DNA of 64,000 bases from the NCBI GenBank assembly GCA_023265995.1, contig JAHFSA010000004.1, forward strand, positions 220,340 through 284,339, in the 5' to 3' direction. Both the position numbers and the translations under genes were made by a program. Every line of letters starts with the position of its first letter. The first letter of the stretch is position 1. Below the pieces are notes generated by a model, which was given only the letters and a program-made list of their open reading frames with translations, did no database searches and was not told where the DNA came from. The stretch is from Perlucidibaca sp. (lineage in GTDB: Bacteria > Pseudomonadota > Gammaproteobacteria > Pseudomonadales > Moraxellaceae). Positions 8,129 through 16,229 of this stretch are shown piece by piece.

Positions 8129-10800
8129 GGACGCTCCACCTGACCGATGAGCAGCGGCAGTCCGGCATAGCTGGCGCCCGTCGAGCCGGTATCGAAGGTG
8201 AGCGTGACTAGCTGCACGTCGGTGTTGCCGGCGTGCGCGCTGGCGCTGCCGGTGCCACGGCTGCTGCCATTGCCGCTGCTGTCGCCATCCTGGCCGCCAC
8301 AGCCGGACATCACGGCCATGGTGGTGACCAGGGCGACCAGCAGCCAGCGCTGGCGGCGCGACAGTCCGCCCATGAGCAGCAGCACGCCGGTGGTGGTGCC
8401 GAGGCCGAGACTGGCCAGCAACGGGTTGTCACCCATGCCGCTGGCGGCAGGCGTGCTGGCGGTCTTGCCGGCGCTGGCCGGCGTGCCTTCCTCAAGCTCG
8501 ACCAGGGTGGCGGCAATGCGCGCCACCGTGACCGGTTCGGCGAACTCGAAACGCAGGCTGTTGCCGGTAATGACGGCCGTCGCCGAGCGCACGCCGTTGA
8601 TGCTCAGGCGGGTGCCGGCAAAGCTGGCGGCATGACCGCTGACCCGCAGCTCGGCGGATTTCAGCCTGTGATCGTTGCCGGTATCGTTGTGCAGCACGAA
8701 GTAGCCCAGTTCGGTAACGCCGCCAACCGTGCGCAGGCCGTTGCTGGGCTGCTGTGCTGTCACCATGGCGCTGTCCTGGCGGCCGGCCGGCGGCGTCAGC
8801 GGGGTGAAGAACGGACACAGCTGCTTGGAGCTGGGGTCGCTGCGGCTGTAGGTCAGGCAGGGCACATAGGGCAGGATGCGCGGCGGATAGGCGGTGGTGA
8901 GCTGCTCGATGAAGTCGGGCTGATCACCATCCTCGCAGGCGCTGGGCATGGCCTTGCCGGTATCGACCGTGGGCGCGCCGCTGTTCGACTGGTTGCCGTT
9001 CCAGCAGTTGCCCTTGCCGCTGCCATCCCACCAGAAATCGACGCCGTTGGGGCGGGTGGCGCCACTGGCGCTCTTGCCGAACTGGTTGTCGAGGAAGCGG
9101 TTGTAGTGCGAAGCGTAGATCGGCTGCTGCAGGAGCAGGGGCAGGCTGCCGTTGCTCGCCGCCGCCTGCAGCGCGGAGACGATGTCGTTGGCGGTTGCCG
9201 CCACACCGCCGACCGGTGCCGGGAGCATCTTGATGATGTCGGCAGGCAGCAGCTTGGGTGCGTACGGGTCATTGATCATGTGCACCAGAGTGGGCATGGA
9301 GATCAGCCAGTAGCCCTGGCGCCAGTTGTCATAGACCTGATTCTTCTGCACCACGTTGTAATTGCCGCCGCCGATCAGCATGCCGCTGCCGGTCGGGAAG
9401 GGGATGGGCGGACAGATGATGGTGCGGTCCATGATGGCCTCCTGATGGTCGGCCGGAAGCTCGTCGAAATAGCGCAGCTCGGGCGGCACCAGGCCACGGT
9501 CACGCGGACTCTTGGTGATGCAGGGGCCGTTGTCGGCGACGTACTGGTAGTAATCCTTGTTGTTGGCGTAGACCTTGTTGTTCTCGAACAGGCCGTGATC
9601 CTGCGGCATGCCGGGATGGCCGCCGTACAGGCTCTCGGTGGCCATCCCGGTCTGGTTCTTGTAGAACTCGTTGTCATGCACCCAGGGCGCGTTGCCGGCG
9701 GTGCCGGAATAGCCCAGCGCCGAATGGTGGCCCTTGGAGTTGCGGATCTCCGTAGCCTGGCGCGCGCGCAGATTGGCCTGGGCATGGTTGGCGTGCGGAT
9801 AGATGTCGGCGCCCGAGCCCGGATACTGCACCGAGTCGGCGGCGCTGTAGCCTTCGGTGTAGTCGTAGAGGCCGTGGTCGGAGGCGAAGGTCAGGAAGGC
9901 GTACTCGTCGACCCAGCGCGACAGCAGATGATCGAACACGTAGCCATCGGCCTCGATCACGTAGACGGCATTGAACTCGTAGATCTGCGTGGTGAAGTTG
10001 CGCAGATAGAGACCGTCGGTGCGATCGCCGCGTATGCCGTTGAGGTAGCGGAACTTGCCGTCGGCGGCATCGCCCGGCTTGGTGATGAAGTCACCCTCGA
10101 AGATGACATCGGTGACCTTGGCGCCGGTGCCCTCGATCTGCAGGTCGTAATACTGGCAGGCTGACTTGGACGGGTCGCAGGCCAGCGTTTTCGGGTCGCC
10201 GGCGCAGGTGCCGTCACGGCCGCTGCCGCAGTTGTCGTCGGTGTAATCAGGGTCGCCGAAGATCGCCACCGTGTTCTGGATGTGCGGGCAGCGGAACTGC
10301 TCCTCGTAGCTGAGCTGGCCGGGGCCGCGGGCGACCACGGCCTTGCAGTAGTCGCGGTCCTGCACCAGGCGGGCGCCGAAATTCTGCTCCAGAGAACGCA
10401 CGCTGGGCTGTTCGCGATAGATGCCGGGCAGGACATAGATGTTGCTGCCGCGTTTGCTCACGGCATCGACCGCGCTCTGCAGATGCTCGTACGTGCATTC
10501 ACGCAGCAGCTTCTCGTTGGCGGTCTTGAGCGCGCCAGCCGGCATGGCGGCGATCAGCGCCGCGCTGTCCTTGCCGCTGGTCACGCCTTCCTGGCCGGCC
10601 TTCTTGCACACCACCAGGCGCGGCGACTGCAAGGTCGTGTTGCCGCTGGCATCGAGCAGGGGGCGGTAGGCCGGCCGGGCGGTGGCGCGATGATCAGGGA
10701 AGAATGCGGCGCGCTCGGCATGGGCCAGGGCTTCGGAAGAAATTCCGAGCAGGGTCAGCAGGGCCAGTCCCAGCCAGGACAGCCTGATGGCACGATTCAT
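8125..10800 (-). CDS. Large secreted parallel beta-helix repeat protein
   Basis: An 891-residue exported protein with signal peptide (LALLTLLGISSEALA|HAE). Residues about 60-600 contain the pattern of right-handed beta-helix proteins, with many short strands separated by Asn/Gly turns (for example YVLPGIYREQPS, DVIFEGDFITK, NGIRGDRTDGLYLRNFT, NKVYANNKDYYQYVADN, NQVYDNWRQGYW). Many cysteine pairs suggest disulfides. The C-terminal 110 residues contain two hydrophobic segments; the second is preceded by arginines and ends in MSGCGGQDGD, which looks like an internal lipoprotein signal. Beta-helix proteins often act on polysaccharides or bind surfaces, but no catalytic triad was recognised. The ATG at 10800 fits the signal peptide; the in-frame extension upstream lacks protein character. 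It is the first gene of the minus-strand unit. Confidence 0.8.
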   Translation of the reverse strand: MNRAIRLSWLGLALLTLLGISSEALAHAERAAFFPDHRATARPAYRPLLDASGNTTLQSPRLVVCKKAGQEGVTSGKDSAALIAAMPAGALKTANEKLLRECTYEHLQSAVDAVSKRGSNIYVLPGIYREQPSVRSLEQNFGARLVQDRDYCKAVVARGPGQLSYEEQFRCPHIQNTVAIFGDPDYTDDNCGSGRDGTCAGDPKTLACDPSKSACQYYDLQIEGTGAKVTDVIFEGDFITKPGDAADGKFRYLNGIRGDRTDGLYLRNFTTQIYEFNAVYVIEADGYVFDHLLSRWVDEYAFLTFASDHGLYDYTEGYSAADSVQYPGSGADIYPHANHAQANLRARQATEIRNSKGHHSALGYSGTAGNAPWVHDNEFYKNQTGMATESLYGGHPGMPQDHGLFENNKVYANNKDYYQYVADNGPCITKSPRDRGLVPPELRYFDELPADHQEAIMDRTIICPPIPFPTGSGMLIGGGNYNVVQKNQVYDNWRQGYWLISMPTLVHMINDPYAPKLLPADIIKMLPAPVGGVAATANDIVSALQAAASNGSLPLLLQQPIYASHYNRFLDNQFGKSASGATRPNGVDFWWDGSGKGNCWNGNQSNSGAPTVDTGKAMPSACEDGDQPDFIEQLTTAYPPRILPYVPCLTYSRSDPSSKQLCPFFTPLTPPAGRQDSAMVTAQQPSNGLRTVGGVTELGYFVLHNDTGNDHRLKSAELRVSGHAASFAGTRLSINGVRSATAVITGNSLRFEFAEPVTVARIAATLVELEEGTPASAGKTASTPAASGMGDNPLLASLGLGTTTGVLLLMGGLSRRQRWLLVALVTTMAVMSGCGGQDGDSSGNGSSRGTGSASAHAGNTDVQLVTLTFDTGSTGASYAGLPLLIGQVERP

Positions 10801-11011
10801 GGATCCACTCCTGGACGTTTCCGTTTTTTGTTTTTGGTCGGCACGACGTGTAACACTAGGGTCAGGTCGGACGGCATCTGCACGCAAGTCTGACCGCACT
10901 ATCATAAGAATGCCGCCCGGGTGGTCCGAGGTCTCTTGCGGACGCGCAGGGGACACGCGGGGCCAGATCGAGGTGCAGGACGGGTCCGGGAGACCCGCCA
11001 AGAGGATTGAA

Positions 11012-12073
11012 ATGGCAGAACCGATGCATGCGCAGGATGTCGCGGAGAGCGGCGCCCTGCTGGCCGCAGACCCGCGCTATCAGGCCGCCCAGCTGCCGCC
11101 CTTCCTGCTGCAGACCGTGATGCGTGTCGCCGAACGCTACGGCGTCGATTCCGAGCGCCTCTGTCACGGTCTCGGCTTCAGCGCAGCCGACCTCGTCGAT
11201 CCCGGCCTGCGCGTGTCCTATCGCCAGGCCAGCCAGCTCATCCGTCGTGCCCTGCAGCAGATCCCGGTACCGGCGCTCGGCCTGGAGGTCGGCCGCAGCA
11301 ATGTGCTCGGCACCCTGGGTCTGGTCGGCTATGCCATGTCGCTGAGCGCCACCCTGGGCGAGGCCATCATGCTGGCGCTGCACTATCAGGTGCTCACCGG
11401 CGGCATCGTCCATACCGACTTCGGCATGGAGGGCGAGGAGGCCTGGCTGACGGCCGAGTTCCGCTTCCCCGAGCCCGAGATCCAGGTCTTCGCCGTCGAG
11501 GAGCTGTTTGCCAGCGGCATGGTCTACATGCACTCCCTGGCCGGCCCCGGCTTCCGCCCGCTGCGCATCGAATGCATCTATCCGGCGCCGGCGCATGCCG
11601 AAGCCTATGCCGCCGCCTTTGCTGTGCCGGTGCTTTTCGGCTGCCTGCAGAACCGCTTCGTGGTCGACAGCCGCTGGCTGGCGCATGCCTTGCCGACACA
11701 CGAGCCGCTGGCCTTGCGGCAGACGCTGAAGATGCTCGATCAGGAGGCGCTGGCGGCGACGCCGCCGGATGATCTGGCGCTGTCGGTGGAGCGCGCCATC
11801 GTGCGGGTGCTGGCGAAGGGGGCGCATATCGAGGACATCGCCGCCGACCTCAACATGAGCGGACGCACGCTGCGCCGCCGTCTCGCCGAGCAGGGCCTGT
11901 CCTTCGATGTCCTGCTCGACAACGTGCGCCGTACCCGTGTGCTCAGCCTGCTGGCCAATCCGCGCATGCTCTTCGAACAGATCGCCAGTGAGGTCGGCTA
12001 CAGCGATGTGCGCAGTTTCCGTCGCGCCTTCCGGCGCTGGACCGGCGTCAGCCCCAGCGAGTTCCGGCGCTGA
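11012..12073 (+). CDS. AraC-family regulator with arabinose-binding-like (OruR/SphR-type) sensor domain
   Basis: A 353-residue transcription factor. The N-terminal 220 residues resemble the Arabinose_bd domain found in OruR and SphR-type regulators (RVAERYGVDSERLCHGLGFSAADL, then LVGYAMSLSATLGEAI). The C-terminal 100 residues form two helix-turn-helix motifs of AraC type (HIEDIAADLNMSGRTLRRRL and FEQIASEVGYSDVRSFRRAFRRWTG). AGAGG lies nine bases before the ATG. It is divergent from the beta-helix unit and reads toward the ceramidase gene 131 bases downstream. In Pseudomonas the related regulator SphR controls ceramidase in response to sphingosine, so control of the neighbouring ceramidase is a sensible but unproved inference. 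Confidence 0.85.
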   Translation: MAEPMHAQDVAESGALLAADPRYQAAQLPPFLLQTVMRVAERYGVDSERLCHGLGFSAADLVDPGLRVSYRQASQLIRRALQQIPVPALGLEVGRSNVLGTLGLVGYAMSLSATLGEAIMLALHYQVLTGGIVHTDFGMEGEEAWLTAEFRFPEPEIQVFAVEELFASGMVYMHSLAGPGFRPLRIECIYPAPAHAEAYAAAFAVPVLFGCLQNRFVVDSRWLAHALPTHEPLALRQTLKMLDQEALAATPPDDLALSVERAIVRVLAKGAHIEDIAADLNMSGRTLRRRLAEQGLSFDVLLDNVRRTRVLSLLANPRMLFEQIASEVGYSDVRSFRRAFRRWTGVSPSEFRR

Positions 12074-12204
12074 GCCTGCCGGCCACGCTGGCCGCAAATG
12101 TCCCCCTGGCTGGCCGGTGCTGGCCTGCGTTGTTCCGACCCCGCCCCCTATGATGCCGCTGGACACAGCGGCAGCCACGTCGACAACGAATCCGGGAGCA
12201 GTGC

Positions 12205-13920
12205 ATGTATCAGGCAGGATGGGGCAGGCGTGAAATCGGCATCAGCCCGCGCGGCTATGCCATGCACGGCTACGGCCAGCCCGGGCATCGCGCCCGTGGC
12301 CAGGAGACGCCGCTGCACGCCCGCGCGCTCTTCGTGCAGGATGCCTCCGGTCAGGCCCTGACCTTCTGCTGCCTCGATCTCGGCTATGTCACCCACGCCA
12401 TGCGCGCCGGTGCCGTCGAACGTCTGCAGGCGCGCATGGGCACGGCCTTCAATGCCGCCGCCTTCGTGCTGACCTGCACCCACACCCATTCCGGCCCCGG
12501 CGGCTGCAGCCATGACGTGCTCTACAACCTGGTCACGCCGGGCTTCGTGCCGGAGCATCTGGAAGCGGTCATCACGGCCACCGTCGAGGCCGTGCTGGCG
12601 GCCTGGCAGAGCGCGGCGCCGACCGAGCTGAGCCTGGCCTCCGGGCGTTTCGACGAGACCGTGCCGGTGGCCTGGAACCGTTCGCTCAGGGCCTGGAACC
12701 GCAACCCGGATGTCACCCGCTACCAGGACGGCGAGAGCCACAAGGCGCTGGAGCGCAGCATGCAGGTCCTGCGTTTCAGCCGTGATGGCGAACTGCAGTC
12801 ATTGCTGTCGCTGTTCGGCGTGCACGCCACCTGCCTGGGCAATTCGCTCGATCGCCACGATGGCGACAACAAGGGCTATGCCGCCGCCCAGGTCGAGCAG
12901 CAGCTCGCGGGCGAGGGCGCGGTCGCCATCTTCGCCCAGGGCACGGCCGGCGATGTCTCGCCGCACTATCACGGTCCCGGCCAGACGGCGCGCCGCAATG
13001 CCATCCAGGGCCGCGCCGAATACACCTATGCCGCCGCCAATGGCCGCTACCAGAGCGACATGGCGCTGGCCATCGCCAGCAAGCCGACGCAGATGGCGGT
13101 CAGCGGCGGCATCGATGCCATTTTCAGCTACGTCGATTTCAGCGCCATCCATGCCGATCCGGCCATGGCCGATGGCGAGCAGCAAGCCTGGACCACGGAC
13201 CCCTGCCATGGCGTGTCCTTCTTCGCCGGCACTCCGGTCGACGGCCTGGGCGTCGCACCGCCGCTGGCTGCTGTCATGCGCACCGGCGCCCGGGCCCTGC
13301 GCGCCTGGCGTCTCGGTCCGCTGTCGCGACTGAGCCAGGATGAGCGCGCCTATTACCGCCGCCTCTATGCCGCCCAGGGCCCCAAGGACATTCTCATGGA
13401 GGCCGGGCGCAAGCTCGCGCTGGGGCGGCCGCTGTCCCGGCTCGGCCTGCCCGATGCCGTTGATCCGCTGGTGGCCGAGCTCCGCCGCGAAGCCGTGGCT
13501 GGCGCCGTCAACGAGAGCGCGCTGGTGCCGACGGTACTGCCGCTGCAGATCATCATCATCGGCCGGATCGCGCTGCTTTGCTGCCCCGGCGAGTTCACCA
13601 CCACGGCCGGTCGCCGCCTGCTGCAGACCGTGGCCGAGCGTCTGCGTCCGCGCGGGGTGGAGCAGGTGCTGATCTGCACCTACTGCAACGACTACATGGG
13701 CTATGTCACGACTCGCGAGGAATACCAGGAGCAGGCGTACGAGGGCGGTCACACCGTCTTCGGACAATGGACCCTGGCCGCCTTCCAGACCCGCTACGCG
13801 GCGCTGGCGGATGAGCTGCTCAAGGCCGGGGCCGAGCGCGGGCATGATCGTGTGACGCAGCCGACGCCGGTACCGGCGGCGGAGCTGGCCTTGCGCAGCG
13901 GGCTGCCGCCGAGGCGCTGA
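12205..13920 (+). CDS. Neutral/alkaline ceramidase-like amidase
   Basis: A 571-residue protein matching the catalytic domain of neutral/alkaline ceramidases, zinc amidases that release sphingosine and fatty acid from ceramide. Key features are GISPRGYAMHGYG at the N-terminus, the zinc-ligand stretch HTHSGPGG (residues 93-100), a conserved HATCLG region, and the nucleophile loop GTAGDVSPHYHG with Ser252. The C-terminal part keeps GEFTTTAGRRLL and CNDYMGYVTTREEYQEQAYEGG. It is shorter than the roughly 650-670 residues of characterised enzymes and appears to lack the C-terminal immunoglobulin-like domain. No clear signal peptide precedes the domain, unlike secreted Pseudomonas ceramidase, so it may be cytoplasmic or act on another N-acyl lipid. 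Confidence 0.85.
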   Translation: MYQAGWGRREIGISPRGYAMHGYGQPGHRARGQETPLHARALFVQDASGQALTFCCLDLGYVTHAMRAGAVERLQARMGTAFNAAAFVLTCTHTHSGPGGCSHDVLYNLVTPGFVPEHLEAVITATVEAVLAAWQSAAPTELSLASGRFDETVPVAWNRSLRAWNRNPDVTRYQDGESHKALERSMQVLRFSRDGELQSLLSLFGVHATCLGNSLDRHDGDNKGYAAAQVEQQLAGEGAVAIFAQGTAGDVSPHYHGPGQTARRNAIQGRAEYTYAAANGRYQSDMALAIASKPTQMAVSGGIDAIFSYVDFSAIHADPAMADGEQQAWTTDPCHGVSFFAGTPVDGLGVAPPLAAVMRTGARALRAWRLGPLSRLSQDERAYYRRLYAAQGPKDILMEAGRKLALGRPLSRLGLPDAVDPLVAELRREAVAGAVNESALVPTVLPLQIIIIGRIALLCCPGEFTTTAGRRLLQTVAERLRPRGVEQVLICTYCNDYMGYVTTREEYQEQAYEGGHTVFGQWTLAAFQTRYAALADELLKAGAERGHDRVTQPTPVPAAELALRSGLPPRR

Positions 13921-14042
13921 GTTTCGTCGGCATCAGCCTGCGGCCGGGCCGCTTTTACGACATTTTTACATCCAGGCTGTTAAATCTGCACTGTACGAAC
14001 ATGGCGAGACAGGTCGAACCTGATCGCCCGGAGTGGCAGAAC

Positions 14043-15539
14043 ATGCAGAGCAGCGAACGGATGAGCCTGTGGCAGAGCAGCCTGCTGGTGCTGTTCGCCT
14101 GTGTCATGACCACTGTCCTGGCCACGCCCTTGCTGGGCTATCTCGATCTGGCCAACATCGTCATGCTGTTCCTGCTGCTGGTGCAGGTCATCGCGCTCAC
14201 GCTCGGCCGTGCGCCGGCGGTGCTGGCCTCGCTGCTCAGCGTCATTCTCTTCGATGTCTTCTTCGTGCCGCCGCGGTTCTCGCTGGCGGTCAGCAACATC
14301 CAGTACCTGATCACCTTCGCGGTCATGCTGGCCACCGCCCTGATCACCGGGCAGCTGGTCGCCATCCTGCAGCAGCGCGCCCGCGAGGCCGCCGCCCGCG
14401 AGCGCCAGACGCGCGATCTCTACAGCCTTGCCCGTGATCTCGCCGGCGTCACCGACCTGGCCCAGGCCGGCGAGGCGGTCGCTGCCTTCCTGCGCAGCAG
14501 GCTGCAGGCCGGAACCTGCATCCTGCTTGAAGAGGACATGAAGCCCGGTGCGCACGACAGCGTTCCCGGCTGCCAGGTCGACAGGCAGTTGGCGCACATG
14601 GTCTTCGCCGCCGGCAGCCCGCTGCATGCCAGCGAACCCGCGGCCGATGCAGCTTCGCTCTATCTCCCCCTGCAGTCGTCCGGACAGGTGCGCGGTGTGC
14701 TCGCGGTCTCCGGCGCGGCCGTGCATGACGAGGCGGCGACGGCGCTGCTGGAGGCGGTGGCCTCGCTGCTGGCGGTGACCATAGAGCGCCTGCACTATGT
14801 CGGTGTCATTCATGCCGGCGAGCTGGACATGGCATCCGAGCGCCTGCGCAGCTCCATCCTTTCGTCCCTGTCCCACGACCTGCGCACCCCGCTGACGGCA
14901 CTGGTGGGGCTGGCGGATGCCTTGTTCCTGCGCCAGTCCGACGTTTCCACGCCGGATCGCGAAACCGCCCAGGCCATCCGCGAGCAGGCGACGCGTCTGA
15001 CCGGCATGGTCAGCAACCTGCTCGACATGGCCCGCCTCAATGCCGGTCATGTCACCCTCAGGCGCGAGTGGCAGCCGCTGGATGAAGTGGTCGGCTCCAG
15101 CATCAAGCTGCTGGAAATGGCGCTGCAGGAACACCCGATCAAGGTCAGCCTGGCCGATGATCTGCCGCTGCTGGCGCTGGACGCGGTGCTGCTCGAACGG
15201 GTCTTCTGCAATCTGCTGGAAAATGCCGGCAAGTACGCGCCTGCGGGCAGCGTCATAGACATCGCGGCCGTGGTGCGCGGCGACCAGGTCGAGGTGAGCG
15301 TCGCCGATCGCGGTCCCGGCTTTCCGGCGGGCGATCGCAAGGGGCTGTTCGACATGTTCGTGCGCGGCCAGCCGGAGTCGACCGGACATGGCACCGGTCT
15401 CGGGCTGGCGATCTGCCGCGCCATCGTCGAGGCGCATGGTGGTGCCATCGCGATTGAGGACAGGCCTGGCGGCGGCGCTGTCGTGCTCTTCACCCTGCCG
15501 CGCGGCGAGCCGCCGTGCCTGCCCGAGGAGGAGGCATGA
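14043..15539 (+). CDS. Truncated KdpD-like membrane sensor histidine kinase
   Basis: A 498-residue kinase corresponding only to the C-terminal half of KdpD. Four membrane segments of the DUF4118 type lie in residues 10-110, then a coiled linker (LQQRAREAAARERQTRD), a GAF-like domain (about 115-250), the H box SSLSHDLRTPLT (His278), the N box NLLENAGKYAP and G boxes GPGFPAG and GTGLGLAI. The cytoplasmic KdpD and Usp-like domains that normally precede the membrane part (full length about 890 residues) are missing. The ATG at 14043 has GGAG at suitable spacing; the ATG at 14001 has none. Its TGA overlaps the start of the response regulator, and kup follows, suggesting a potassium-related signal. 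Confidence 0.88.
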   Translation: MQSSERMSLWQSSLLVLFACVMTTVLATPLLGYLDLANIVMLFLLLVQVIALTLGRAPAVLASLLSVILFDVFFVPPRFSLAVSNIQYLITFAVMLATALITGQLVAILQQRAREAAARERQTRDLYSLARDLAGVTDLAQAGEAVAAFLRSRLQAGTCILLEEDMKPGAHDSVPGCQVDRQLAHMVFAAGSPLHASEPAADAASLYLPLQSSGQVRGVLAVSGAAVHDEAATALLEAVASLLAVTIERLHYVGVIHAGELDMASERLRSSILSSLSHDLRTPLTALVGLADALFLRQSDVSTPDRETAQAIREQATRLTGMVSNLLDMARLNAGHVTLRREWQPLDEVVGSSIKLLEMALQEHPIKVSLADDLPLLALDAVLLERVFCNLLENAGKYAPAGSVIDIAAVVRGDQVEVSVADRGPGFPAGDRKGLFDMFVRGQPESTGHGTGLGLAICRAIVEAHGGAIAIEDRPGGGAVVLFTLPRGEPPCLPEEEA

Positions 15540-16222
15540 ACGACCGGCCGCAGGTACTGGTGGTCGAGGACGAGCGCCAGATTCGCCGCTTCGTCCGCAT
15601 CGCCCTGGAAGAGGAGGGCTGCCGGGTCGGCGAGGCCGACTGCCTGGCGCAGGGCCTGGTCGAGGCGGGTGCCAGCCATCCGGATCTCATCGTGCTCGAT
15701 CTCGGCCTGCCGGATGGCAATGGCATCGACCTGGTGCGTGAGGTCAGAGGCTGGAGCCGGGTGCCCATCCTGATCCTGTCGGCACGCAGCCAGGAGACGG
15801 ACAAGATCGAAGCGCTGGATGCCGGTGCCGACGACTATCTGACCAAACCCTTCGGCGTCGGCGAGATGCGCGCCCGCGTTCGCGTCCTGCTGCGGCGCAG
15901 CCGGCATGACGCCGACACCAGTCCGATCGTGACTTTCGGCGAGGTCACCGCCGACCTGTCGCGCCGCCTGGTGCGTCGTGGCGACGACACCGTGCACCTG
16001 ACCCCAATCGAATACCGCCTGCTCTGCGCGCTGCTCGCCGAGCCCGACAAGGTGCTGACCCAGCGCCACCTGCTGCGCAGGGTCTGGGGCAGCGGCTACA
16101 GCGAAAGCAGCCACTACCTGCGCGTCTATGTCGGCCGTCTCCGCCAGAAGCTGGAGCTGGACCCGACCCGGCCTGCGCACATCCTGACCGAAACCGGCAT
16201 CGGTTACCGTTTCCAGCTCTGA
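15536..16222 (+). CDS. KdpE-like OmpR-family response regulator
   Basis: A 228-residue two-domain regulator. The receiver domain shows VVEDE near the N-terminus, the phospho-acceptor Asp55 in VLDLGLPDG, ILSARSQ and the DDYLTKPF lysine motif. The C-terminal winged helix (residues about 130-228) has TPIEYRLLCALLAEPDKVLTQRHLLRRVWG and ends RPAHILTETGIGYRF, as in KdpE. The start codon overlaps the kinase stop (ATGA), so the two are translationally coupled. The kup gene begins 8 bases after its stop. No kdpFABC genes are in the window, so the likely direct target is this operon or kup; that is inference. Confidence 0.92.
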   Translation: MNDRPQVLVVEDERQIRRFVRIALEEEGCRVGEADCLAQGLVEAGASHPDLIVLDLGLPDGNGIDLVREVRGWSRVPILILSARSQETDKIEALDAGADDYLTKPFGVGEMRARVRVLLRRSRHDADTSPIVTFGEVTADLSRRLVRRGDDTVHLTPIEYRLLCALLAEPDKVLTQRHLLRRVWGSGYSESSHYLRVYVGRLRQKLELDPTRPAHILTETGIGYRFQL

Positions 16223-16229
16223 GGACATC

